Below are positions 9,194 through 16,329 of a stretch of DNA of 64,000 bases, piece after piece. The notes under the pieces were generated by a model, which searched no databases, had not been told where the DNA came from, and saw only the letters and a list, made by a program, of their open reading frames with translations. Numbering within the stretch: position 1 is the stretch's first letter; each line of letters begins with the position of its first letter. Origin of the DNA: Chryseobacterium jejuense (lineage in GTDB: Bacteria; Bacteroidota; Bacteroidia; Flavobacteriales; Weeksellaceae); assembly GCF_900100075.1 (NCBI RefSeq), contig NZ_FNEG01000001.1, forward strand, positions 1,116,001 through 1,180,000, written 5' to 3'. Both the position numbers and the translations under genes were made by a program.

Positions 9194-9655
9194 GTCTTCA
9201 ATCCATTCAAATAAATATTTTGAATCATATTCAATTTCAAATTTTGACATAAAATCCAGATATTCCTCTCTAAAAGTTTTCTTTTGATGATGTTCTTCCT
9301 GGTTTAAAATGTATTTTACAACCGCATCAACACTACTTTTAGAATAGGAAAAAGCTCCGTATCCTTCCTGCCAATTGAACTTTCCATTGATCCATCCTTT
9401 TTCATTGATGAATTTTGAAGACCCTGCTTTAATATCTCTTACTAAATCTGAAACTGACAGTGTCGGATTCATGCTTACAAGGATATGAACGTGGTCAGGC
9501 ATTGCAAAAACTGCGAATAATTTTTGATTTCTGTTAGAAACAATACCTGTAATCAATTTATGTAATTCTTCTCTGTTTTCTTTTGAAATCAGATTTTGTC
9601 TTCCTTTTACTGCGAAAACAATTTGAATATAAATTTGTGTATAGGTATTGGCCAT
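9191..9655 (-). mobile_element. IS200/REP-associated Y1 transposase (intact CDS)
   Basis: A 154-aa single-strand HUH transposase of the IS200/IS605-RAYT type. The HUH motif is HVH at residues 55-57 (MPDHVHILV). The probable catalytic tyrosine is Y115 in VVKYILNQEEHH, after the characteristic WQEGYGAFSYS block. All catalytic residues seem present and the frame is intact. It lies in operon orientation between the thiolase and the hydratase/dehydrogenase genes. REP-like palindromes flank it on both sides, so it is either a RAYT-type domesticated transposase with its REPs or a small IS200-like element. No second IS605 gene (tnpB) is present. Confidence 0.85.
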
Positions 9656-9685
9656 AAAGCTAACATGATCGTCTATTATCAGGTC

Positions 9686-9698
9686 GCCTCTACGAGGC
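9686..9698. repeat. REP-like hairpin, middle copy
   Basis: GCCTCTACGAGGC is a perfect 5-bp stem with a TAC loop. It is preceded by AGGTC, which also precedes the palindrome in the inverted reading of the left copy. It lies 31 bp upstream of the transposase start and is a diverged copy of the flanking palindromes. Confidence 0.6.
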
Positions 9699-9729
9699 TT
9701 TCTGGTTTTCGAAAATTATTCATAGCTAT

Positions 9730-9753
9730 TAACAGTTCGCTCCTACGGAGCTC
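9730..9753. repeat. REP-like palindromic repeat, right copy
   Basis: Contains the hairpin GCTCCTACGGAGC at 9739-9751 and is the inverted counterpart of 9170-9193 (23 of 24 bases). It ends 4 bp before the stop codon position of the hydratase/dehydrogenase gene. Confidence 0.75.
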
Positions 9754-9757
9754 TCCG

Positions 9758-12151
9758 TTAGTTTCTCAATGGTTTCCCATTTTGTAACATATACTGAATT
9801 CTCTCTAACGTTTTTCTTTCACCACAAAGCTGAAGGAACGTTTCTCTTTCAAGATTCAATAGATATTGCTCAGTAACAACTGTTGGTTCAGATAAGTTTC
9901 CACCTACCATTACATTGGCTAGTTTGTCTGCAATTTTCTTGTCATGCTCGGAGATATATTTTCCTGTTAGCATTTGGTCTGTTCCTACGTAGAACATTCC
10001 TAAAGCGTCTTTACCAAGAACTTTTACTTTTTGCTCAATAGGTTGAGTATATCCTTGTTCTGCTAATAGTTTTGCTACTTTTTTAGCTTCTGCAATCTGT
10101 CTGTTTTTGCTTACAGAAACAATATCTTTCCCTTTTTCAAGGATTCCCATATCGTAAGCTTCATACGCTGATGTTGCCACTTTACCCATAGCGATATTCA
10201 TGAAGGCATCACGAAGTCTGTTGTTCTTTACATCATCACTGTGGAATTCTCTGGAAGTTCTTAAAGTCAATTCTTTAGTACCACCACCACCAGGAATTAC
10301 ACCCACTCCGGTTTCTACCAGTCCAATGTAAGTTTCTGCTGCTGCAACCACTCTGTCTGCGTGCATGGTCATTTCGCATCCTCCACCTAAAGTCATTCCG
10401 TGAGGAGCAACTACAACAGGAATAGAAGAGTAGCGAACTCTCATCATTGATTTCTGGAAGTAAGCAATAGCCATATTCAAATCATCCCAATCCTGCTCAA
10501 TAGCCATCATAAGGATCATCGCAAGGTTGGCTCCTACAGAGAAGTTTGCCCCTTGGTTTCCTACTACTAATCCGTCGTATTCTTTTTCTGCTAAATCAAT
10601 AGCTCTGTTTAATCCATCTAAAACTTCGCCTCCAAGAGAATTCATTTTGGAGCGGATCTCGAAGTTGATGATACCATCACCTAAATCAAGAATAGCAGCT
10701 CCGGAATTGCTCCAAAGTGTTTTGTTTTTTCTGATGTTATCAAGGATAATGAAAGCATCTTGTCCAGGGATTTTGTTGTATTCTCCTGAATTTTTATCAA
10801 CATAAATGCTTTGCCCCTCATCATTAACTTTGTAGAATGTTTCTACATTTTTAACCCAGTCAGAAACTTCATAACCGGCATCTTTAGCTAACTCAATACC
10901 TTTCTGAACACCTACGGCATCCCAGATTTCAAATGGACCATTTTCCCATCCGAAACCAGCTCTCATAGCATCGTCAATTTTGTAAACTTCGTCAGAAATT
11001 TCAGGAACTTTATGAGAAACATAAGCGAATAATGCTCCTAATGATTTTCTGTATAGTTCACCAGCTTTATCTTTACCACCGATTAATACTTTGAATCTGT
11101 CGATTGGCTTATCGATAGCTTTTGTTAATTCTAAAGTAGGGAATGAAGATTTTCCTTGAAGTTCATATTCCAAAGTATCAAGATTCAATCCGTGAATTTC
11201 AGATTTACCTTCAGCGTTTTTCACTTTTTTATAGAATCCCTGCTCGGTTTTTGAACCTAGCCATTTATTATCCATCATTTTCTGGATATAGGCAGGAAGA
11301 GCAAATACATCGTTAAAGTCATTGGCTTCAGCACCGCTTTGACGAACACCGTTCGCTACCATTACTAATGTATCAAGACCTACAACGTCAGCTGTTCTGA
11401 AAGTAGCCGATTTTGGACGCCCGATTACAGGACCTGTTAATTTATCAACGTCAGAAACCGTAAGTCCTAATTTCTGTACATTGTGAAGAAGATCCATCAT
11501 AGAGAATACCCCGATTCTGTTGGCGATGAAAGCAGGTGTATCTTTTGCTAAAACGGTAGTTTTACCTAAGAATTTAGCTCCATAATTCATGTAGAAATCA
11601 ATGATTTCCGGATCTGTATCGTTTGTTGGAATAATCTCAAGAAGAGGAAGGTATCTCACCGGATTGAAGAAGTGAGTTCCTGCAAAGTATTTTTTGAAAT
11701 CTTCGCTTCTTCCTTCTGTTAAAAAGTGGATTGGAATCCCAGAAGTATTGGAAGAAATTAATGTTCCAGGTTTTCTGAACTGTTCTATTTTTTCGTATAC
11801 AGACTTTTTAATATCAAGTCTTTCAACTACTACTTCAATAATCCAGTCAGTATTTTTAATTTTTGGTAAATCATCATCGAAGTTTCCAACTTTAATTCTG
11901 TCTGCAAACTTTGGTGAATAAAGAAGTGCAGGACTTGCTTTTTTAAGTTTTTCGAAGTTTTCAGTAGCAATTCTGTTTCTTACTACCTTATCTTCTTTGG
12001 TCAAACCTTTCTTCTGTTCAGCTTCAGTAAGTTCAAAGGGAACAATATCTAAAAGTGACACTTCCACACCAATGTTGGCGAAGTGAGCTGCGATACCGCT
12101 ACCCATAATTCCTGAACCAAGAACCGTTACATGTTTGATTCTTCTTTTCAT
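9758..12151 (-). CDS. 3-hydroxyacyl-CoA dehydrogenase / enoyl-CoA hydratase fusion
   Basis: A 797-aa bifunctional beta-oxidation enzyme. The N-terminal Rossmann domain (VTVLGSGIMGSGIAAHFANIG, residues 9-28) and NPVRYLPLLEIIP belong to the NAD-dependent 3-hydroxyacyl-CoA dehydrogenase. The C-terminal ~300 residues carry a crotonase domain with LGGGCEMTMHAD and GLVETGVGVIPGGGGT, holding the two expected catalytic glutamates. This domain order is the reverse of E. coli FadB/FadJ, so no gene symbol is given. It converts enoyl-CoA to 3-ketoacyl-CoA for the thiolase downstream. The MarR regulator is 54 bp upstream. Confidence 0.9.
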   Translation of the reverse strand: MKRRIKHVTVLGSGIMGSGIAAHFANIGVEVSLLDIVPFELTEAEQKKGLTKEDKVVRNRIATENFEKLKKASPALLYSPKFADRIKVGNFDDDLPKIKNTDWIIEVVVERLDIKKSVYEKIEQFRKPGTLISSNTSGIPIHFLTEGRSEDFKKYFAGTHFFNPVRYLPLLEIIPTNDTDPEIIDFYMNYGAKFLGKTTVLAKDTPAFIANRIGVFSMMDLLHNVQKLGLTVSDVDKLTGPVIGRPKSATFRTADVVGLDTLVMVANGVRQSGAEANDFNDVFALPAYIQKMMDNKWLGSKTEQGFYKKVKNAEGKSEIHGLNLDTLEYELQGKSSFPTLELTKAIDKPIDRFKVLIGGKDKAGELYRKSLGALFAYVSHKVPEISDEVYKIDDAMRAGFGWENGPFEIWDAVGVQKGIELAKDAGYEVSDWVKNVETFYKVNDEGQSIYVDKNSGEYNKIPGQDAFIILDNIRKNKTLWSNSGAAILDLGDGIINFEIRSKMNSLGGEVLDGLNRAIDLAEKEYDGLVVGNQGANFSVGANLAMILMMAIEQDWDDLNMAIAYFQKSMMRVRYSSIPVVVAPHGMTLGGGCEMTMHADRVVAAAETYIGLVETGVGVIPGGGGTKELTLRTSREFHSDDVKNNRLRDAFMNIAMGKVATSAYEAYDMGILEKGKDIVSVSKNRQIAEAKKVAKLLAEQGYTQPIEQKVKVLGKDALGMFYVGTDQMLTGKYISEHDKKIADKLANVMVGGNLSEPTVVTEQYLLNLERETFLQLCGERKTLERIQYMLQNGKPLRN

Positions 12152-12205
12152 ATCTAATTTTTTATTATTTATAAGGTTATACGAACCATACGGTTTTACT
12201 ATAAT

Positions 12206-12661
12206 TTACTTTCTGTTGTTTAAGAGTTCATTGGCTATTTTCATGATCTCAGTCATTACATCTTTAAAAGTATCCATCTTTTCCGGGCTAATTTTCTCCA
12301 TTACTTTTTTATTAAAGTTGACAACAACTTCCTTAGACATATTTCTGGAGTTTAAACCTTTATCTGTAAGTTTAATAATCACCTCTCTTTTATCAGTGGT
12401 GGTTTTCTCCTTATAGATATATCCGTTATCTTCCAGAAGTTTGATAATTCTCGTTAGGGAAGTGGGTTCTATGGCCATTTTAGGTCCAAGATTCGTACTC
12501 CGCGTACCTTCTTTGGGATCAATTTTAAGAAGGGTGAGGGCTTGTACTGCGGTGGAATCATGTTCCTGAGCCAATTCTGTGTACATTTTAGAAACAGCCA
12601 ACCAGGTCTGTTTTAAAATTAAATCTACGTTTTCTATTTTTTCCTTATTATTATCCATCAT
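12206..12661 (-). CDS. MarR-family regulator of the beta-oxidation operon
   Basis: A 151-aa winged-helix regulator. The HTH region is AIEPTSLTRIIKLLEDNGYIYKEKTTTDKREVIIKLTDKG, with the family wing DKRE. A TTG at 12685 would extend it by 8 residues, but that codon lies inside the -7 box, so the ATG at 12661 (or 12658) is preferred. It is the first gene of the fatty-acid operon, and its promoter is covered by a 26-bp palindrome, which suggests autoregulation and control of the whole operon, probably relieved by acyl-CoA (inference; ligand not visible). Confidence 0.85.
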   Translation of the reverse strand: MMDNNKEKIENVDLILKQTWLAVSKMYTELAQEHDSTAVQALTLLKIDPKEGTRSTNLGPKMAIEPTSLTRIIKLLEDNGYIYKEKTTTDKREVIIKLTDKGLNSRNMSKEVVVNFNKKVMEKISPEKMDTFKDVMTEIMKIANELLNNRK

Positions 12662-12682
12662 TTTTGCGCTAATGGTTTTACC

Positions 12683-12690
12683 CAAATTTA
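12683..12690 (-). promoter_or_regulatory. -7 box of the marR-fad operon promoter
   Basis: The minus strand reads TAAATTTG, an exact TAnnTTTG match, 21 nt upstream of the ATG at 12661. The 26-bp palindrome abuts it on the upstream side and would occupy the space back to -33. Confidence 0.65.
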
Positions 12691-12691
12691 G

Positions 12692-12717
12692 TAAATATTA
12701 TGCATGCATAATATTTA
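12692..12717. promoter_or_regulatory. 26-bp perfect palindrome, probable MarR operator 1
   Basis: A perfect dyad centred at 12704/12705 with core TATGCATGCATA and arms continuing through AATATT. It sits between the -33 and -7 positions of the operon promoter, the ideal place for a repressor. Confidence 0.7.
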
Positions 12718-12777
12718 TTAACGTTAAATTTTGTTAATAAGCTGATAGTAAATAAGTTAAATTGTATGATTTGCATA

Positions 12778-12797
12778 ATACTATGCATGCATAGTAT
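12778..12797. promoter_or_regulatory. 20-bp perfect palindrome, probable MarR operator 2
   Basis: ATACTATGCATGCATAGTAT shares the core TATGCATGCATA with operator 1, and the two centres are 83 bp apart, about eight helical turns. It may be an auxiliary operator or control another promoter. Confidence 0.65.
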
Positions 12798-12823
12798 GTG
12801 AAATAATCAAAGAAAAACGCTGA

Positions 12824-13747
12824 TTAATAAATGTTTCCAATGTAATTTATGATTTCTTCGAAAGATTCGCATTGTTGTTTCCGGGATTCGTTAGTAATTA
12901 CCCAAAAACTGTTCTGATATTCAAAATTAAGGGAAGAAAGGTCTTTTGAGAAGTTTTTTTGAAGCAAAGAATAGAGCATTTCCTTCTGAACCTGCGGAGC
13001 AGAGATGTGTGGCGGAATAAAACTCTCGTGTATTTGAAATAATGAAGGATTGGTAAGTTCGTCATGCTGAAGCAACACATCTTCTACAATTCCTGCATGA
13101 AGTTGCGAGTCTTTTACATACCATATTTTATCTGCAAATTCTTTGGCCAAACGCCAGTCGTGTGAAGAGAAAAGGATGAGTTTGTTTTGCTCTTTAGCTA
13201 GTTTTCTAAGAGTTTTAAGAATAATGATCTTGTTTTTTTCATCCAAATGGGTTGTAGGCTCATCCAGAATAATAACAGGGGAGTTCTGGGTGATAGCACG
13301 GCCAATAAATGCTTTTTGAAGGTTTCCATCTGAAAGATTCTTAAGGAGTGTGTATTTGTATTGCCCTAAATTTAACTCCTCAATAATATGTGCTACCTCT
13401 TCACGATCCTCTTTCTTCAATTCAAAATAAAAAGGGTAGTAGATGTATTTTCCTAAAGAGATAAGATCTTCTACAGTATAATGCTGCGGAATAAGAGATT
13501 TTGAAAAAACAATAGCAATATTCTCTGCAATTTCTTTAACAGAAAGCTTTTTTACATTTTTACCATTCAATACTATCTCTCCACCCAATAAAGGGATTTG
13601 ATGAAGGATAGATTTGATTAAAGTTGTTTTTCCAACCCCATTATTTCCAATCAATAAACACACATCACCAAGCTTCAAACCCGCATTAGCATTTGATATT
13701 AATGTTTTATTGTATCCGATATTGGCTTGTTTGATCTCTAGGTGCAT
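12824..13747 (-). CDS. ABC transporter ATPase, iron/cobalamin (FecE/BtuD) type
   Basis: A 307-aa cytoplasmic ATPase that would energise the FecCD-type permease encoded at 14747-15718. Walker A is GNNGVGKTT (residues 34-42), Walker B is VIILDEPTTHLD, and the H-loop SSHDW is present. The signature motif reads LSDGN instead of the usual LSGGQ. About 70 extra C-terminal residues follow the ATPase core. The permease and ATPase genes are separated by about 1 kb holding a GxxExxY gene and repeats, whereas in this family they are normally adjacent. No binding protein is encoded here. Confidence 0.85.
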   Translation of the reverse strand: MHLEIKQANIGYNKTLISNANAGLKLGDVCLLIGNNGVGKTTLIKSILHQIPLLGGEIVLNGKNVKKLSVKEIAENIAIVFSKSLIPQHYTVEDLISLGKYIYYPFYFELKKEDREEVAHIIEELNLGQYKYTLLKNLSDGNLQKAFIGRAITQNSPVIILDEPTTHLDEKNKIIILKTLRKLAKEQNKLILFSSHDWRLAKEFADKIWYVKDSQLHAGIVEDVLLQHDELTNPSLFQIHESFIPPHISAPQVQKEMLYSLLQKNFSKDLSSLNFEYQNSFWVITNESRKQQCESFEEIINYIGNIY

Positions 13748-13850
13748 ATTTGATGTTGGATAAAAAGCAAAGTTGCTAATTGTTTTTGCAAAAATACTGT
13801 TTTAAGGCACAATGAATTTGACTTTGTCAGATTTTTATATTGTTTTTAAT

Positions 13851-14228
13851 TTATAAATGATTGACAACTCTTGTGACTCCATTTTTAAAAACATCTGATT
13901 GAAAATTAAGTAACATTCCTAGTTTGCAATGAGTCATTTTCAAATACGTTAAAAGTTGAGCCTTATGAATTGGGCTGATAAAGTCTACTGTTTTTATTTC
14001 TAAGATGACTTTGTTTTCTATTATTATATCGAGTCTGAAGGCATTTTCAATTTTCAAATCCTCATAAATAATAGGAAGAAGCTTTTGTTTCTCCACCACG
14101 AATCCTGATTTTGTTAGTTCGTAGAACATACATTCTTCATATACGTGTTCAAATAGGCCTGATCCAAGCTTTTTATGAATTTTTAAACCTGCGTCAAAAA
14201 CAATTTTTGATAATTCATTTTCTATCAT
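13851..14228 (-). CDS. GxxExxY protein (PD-(D/E)XK nuclease-like)
   Basis: A 125-aa protein with the family signature GLFEHVY (G24, E27, Y30) and a PD-(D/E)XK-like core: RLDIII (D67) followed by ILEIKTV (E77, K79), matching the PDDEXK_3/GxxExxY family. Biological function is not established for the family. The ATG at 14228 is preferred over an upstream in-frame ATG at 14309 because homologous N-termini begin near MIENELSK and the extension lies in repeat DNA. The start region is included in a ~250-bp sequence duplicated upstream. It interrupts an ABC transporter operon in the same orientation. Confidence 0.82.
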   Translation of the reverse strand: MIENELSKIVFDAGLKIHKKLGSGLFEHVYEECMFYELTKSGFVVEKQKLLPIIYEDLKIENAFRLDIIIENKVILEIKTVDFISPIHKAQLLTYLKMTHCKLGMLLNFQSDVFKNGVTRVVNHL

Positions 14229-14466
14229 TTGTTGTGTTTTTATACTTAATAAATATAAGGATTGTTGGATAAACGCAAAGGCGCAAAGATTTATCATAAT
14301 ATAGCGCATATTTTAAGGTGCAAGAAAATCAAAGGTTTTCAGGAAGTGTGAGTGTAGAGTTTTCAATTTTCAATTTTATCGGAGATAAAATCTTTGCGCC
14401 CTAAAGCATGATGTAGGTAAAGCAACTTGCGTCTTTGCGGTTATCAACAAAAACTACATTTTATTT
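14217..14466. repeat. 250-bp direct repeat, copy 1, with internal inverted repeat
   Basis: Near-identical to 14510-14758 (offset 293 at the left end). Contains GGCGCAAAGATTT at 14280-14292 and its perfect inverse AAATCTTTGCGCC at 14388-14400, giving a 13-bp stem around a ~95-nt loop. The left end covers the start codon of the GxxExxY gene. Confidence 0.8.
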
Positions 14467-14509
14467 TAAGAGTATAAATAAGTTCACATGGATTTCAAAT
14501 AGAGGACTT

Positions 14510-14758
14510 ATTTTCTATCATTTGTTGTGTTTTATACTTAATAAATATAAGGATTGTTGAATAAACGCAAAGGCGCGAAGATTTATCATAATATAGCGCA
14601 TATTTTAAGGCGCAAGAAAATCAAAGATTTTCAGCAAGCGTGAGTGTAGAGTTTTCAATTTTCAATTTTATCGGAGATAAAATCTTTGCGCCCTAAAGCA
14701 TGATGTAGGTAAAATAACTTGCGTCTTTGCGTTTACCCAACAAAATCTACACTTTATT
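14510..14758. repeat. 250-bp direct repeat, copy 2
   Basis: Second copy of the repeat, differing by scattered substitutions and small indels. Its inverted repeat is at 14572-14584 and 14680-14692 (one mismatch). The right end runs into the last codons of the ABC permease gene (stop at 14747). Between the copies (14467-14509) is 43 bp of unrelated sequence. Confidence 0.8.
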
Positions 14759-15718
14759 CTGCTTCAAAAGCATCAGCAATATTACAGGAATTCCAAATAC
14801 AGAACTTATCACATTCAAAGGGATTTGAGTTTTTTCTGCAATCACAGAGAAGAATAACATCACAAGCATTCCCAGAAACATATTTAAAATCCATTGCTGC
14901 CATAGTTTTGAAGGATTGTAGATCAATCGGCAAAAGTGAGGAACAATAATTCCAATAAACAGAATGGGACCTAAAAAAGCAGTAATCGATGCAGAAAGTA
15001 GGGAAGAAGCTACTATTATTAAAAGCTTTAAATGTTTTAGATTAACTCCCAAACTCTGAGCGTATGATGTTCCCAGAGAATTTCCAATTAATGGTTTTAT
15101 GGATTTAAAACAGAAAAAAAGCCCTATCAATACCAAGGTGAATAAAATATAAATCTGATTTCTTGTGACCATATTATTGGCTCCAAAAGACCATAGAATA
15201 TAGTTTTTTAGACTTTGATTTTCTGCATAAAACTGTAACAGAGAAACAATAGCTCCGGCAAAAGCAGATATCAGAAATCCAAAAATAATCAGGTAAGATT
15301 TATCCTGAAATCTATTAGACATGGATAACAGAACCAACATTAACAATAAACTTCCTCCAATAGCTGATAGGCTAAGAAAACTGTTTTGCAGAAATTCCGG
15401 AAGTAAAATAGTATGGGAAAAGAAAATATAAAATGCTACCGATAAACTGGCAACAGAAGTAATCCCCAGAATATCTGGTCCGGCTAATGGATTTTGGAAG
15501 TATTCCTGCATCAGAAATCCGGAAGTTGGAATTGAAATTCCGGCTAACAGCATAACAAGTACTCTGTTAATACGGATTTCAGCAATTTGACTCTGTGTAG
15601 AATCCTGGAGGAAATCCTGAAGGCTTAAACTCAAAAATCCTGTGTTCAGATTAATAATTGCGCCTCCAATGATTGCAATTGTTAACAATAAACACAGGAT
15701 TTTAAATCTTTTTGACAT
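14747..15718 (-). CDS. FecCD-type ABC transporter permease (iron/siderophore/B12)
   Basis: A 323-aa polytopic inner-membrane permease with about ten hydrophobic segments. Characteristic FecCD blocks include NRVLVMLLAGISIPTSGFLMQ near residue 49, NPLAGPDILGI, and FLGPILFIGIIVPHFCRLIY near residue 245. It would import an iron chelate or cobalamin with the ATPase at 12824-13747. The last four codons lie in the 250-bp repeat, so the C-terminus may have been altered by the insertion (inference). It starts 18 bp after the TlpA-like gene stop, suggesting co-transcription. Confidence 0.87.
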   Translation of the reverse strand: MSKRFKILCLLLTIAIIGGAIINLNTGFLSLSLQDFLQDSTQSQIAEIRINRVLVMLLAGISIPTSGFLMQEYFQNPLAGPDILGITSVASLSVAFYIFFSHTILLPEFLQNSFLSLSAIGGSLLLMLVLLSMSNRFQDKSYLIIFGFLISAFAGAIVSLLQFYAENQSLKNYILWSFGANNMVTRNQIYILFTLVLIGLFFCFKSIKPLIGNSLGTSYAQSLGVNLKHLKLLIIVASSLLSASITAFLGPILFIGIIVPHFCRLIYNPSKLWQQWILNMFLGMLVMLFFSVIAEKTQIPLNVISSVFGIPVILLMLLKQNKV

Positions 15719-15736
15719 GATTCAGAAAGATATATT

Positions 15737-16297
15737 TTATTTTAGAAAAGCATCAATTTTAGAATTCAATGCTTCTTCAGTCATCATCCCAAGATACTCA
15801 TCCGTTTGGCTTCCCTTTCTCATGAAAGTAAAAGGAATGGAACCACCATCCCATTGTTTGAAGTTCTTTGAAAAGAAATTCGGATCCAGTTTTTGCCCAT
15901 CCAATAAAATAACATTGGCTCCAAGATTATGTTCTTTCACAAAATCTTTTACAGTAGTATCCCAATCTGCTCTGTCATCAAGATTTACGAAGGTGAACTT
16001 TACAGGTTTATCTTTTAATTCCTGCATTTTATTTTTAAAACTTGGAATTTCTCTGATGCATGGGCCACACCATGTTGCAAAAAAGTTGGTAACGTATAAA
16101 GTGTCATTATTCTTAGCTAAATGCTGACCTACATTTTCAGGAGAAAGTTCTTTTGGGATATAAGCAGCCTGATCTGTTGTGCTTTGGGGTACAGCTGTTG
16201 AATCTGTAGCAACAGTGCTTTCTTCAGTTTTTGAAGCTTCTTTTTTACAACTGTAAAGAGCTGCTAGGATCAACGTGGATAAAATTATCTTCTTCAT
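15737..16297 (-). CDS. TlpA-like thioredoxin-fold lipoprotein
   Basis: A 186-aa periplasmic thiol-disulfide protein. The lipobox is LYSC with Cys17, followed by a Ser/Thr/Glu-rich linker to about residue 48. The thioredoxin-like domain has the active site WCGPC at Cys77-Cys80 (FFATWCGPCIREIPSF) and a cis-Pro region near GGSIPFTFM. It probably reduces or isomerises disulfides in envelope proteins. It is the first gene upstream of the ABC permease and is divergent from the reductase gene at 16330. Confidence 0.87.
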   Translation of the reverse strand: MKKIILSTLILAALYSCKKEASKTEESTVATDSTAVPQSTTDQAAYIPKELSPENVGQHLAKNNDTLYVTNFFATWCGPCIREIPSFKNKMQELKDKPVKFTFVNLDDRADWDTTVKDFVKEHNLGANVILLDGQKLDPNFFSKNFKQWDGGSIPFTFMRKGSQTDEYLGMMTEEALNSKIDAFLK

Positions 16298-16312
16298 AAA
16301 TTATTTTTTATC

Positions 16313-16320
16313 TATTTTTG
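16313..16320 (+). promoter_or_regulatory. -7 box for the ferredoxin-type reductase gene
   Basis: TATTTTTG matches TAnnTTTG, 9 nt before the ATG at 16330. No TTG at the -33 position. Confidence 0.4.
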
Positions 16321-16329
16321 AATTGAAGT

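Noticed and set aside
12662..12685. TTG start for the MarR regulator at 12685
   Set aside because: The codon lies in the TAAATTTG -7 box and would be upstream of the transcription start.
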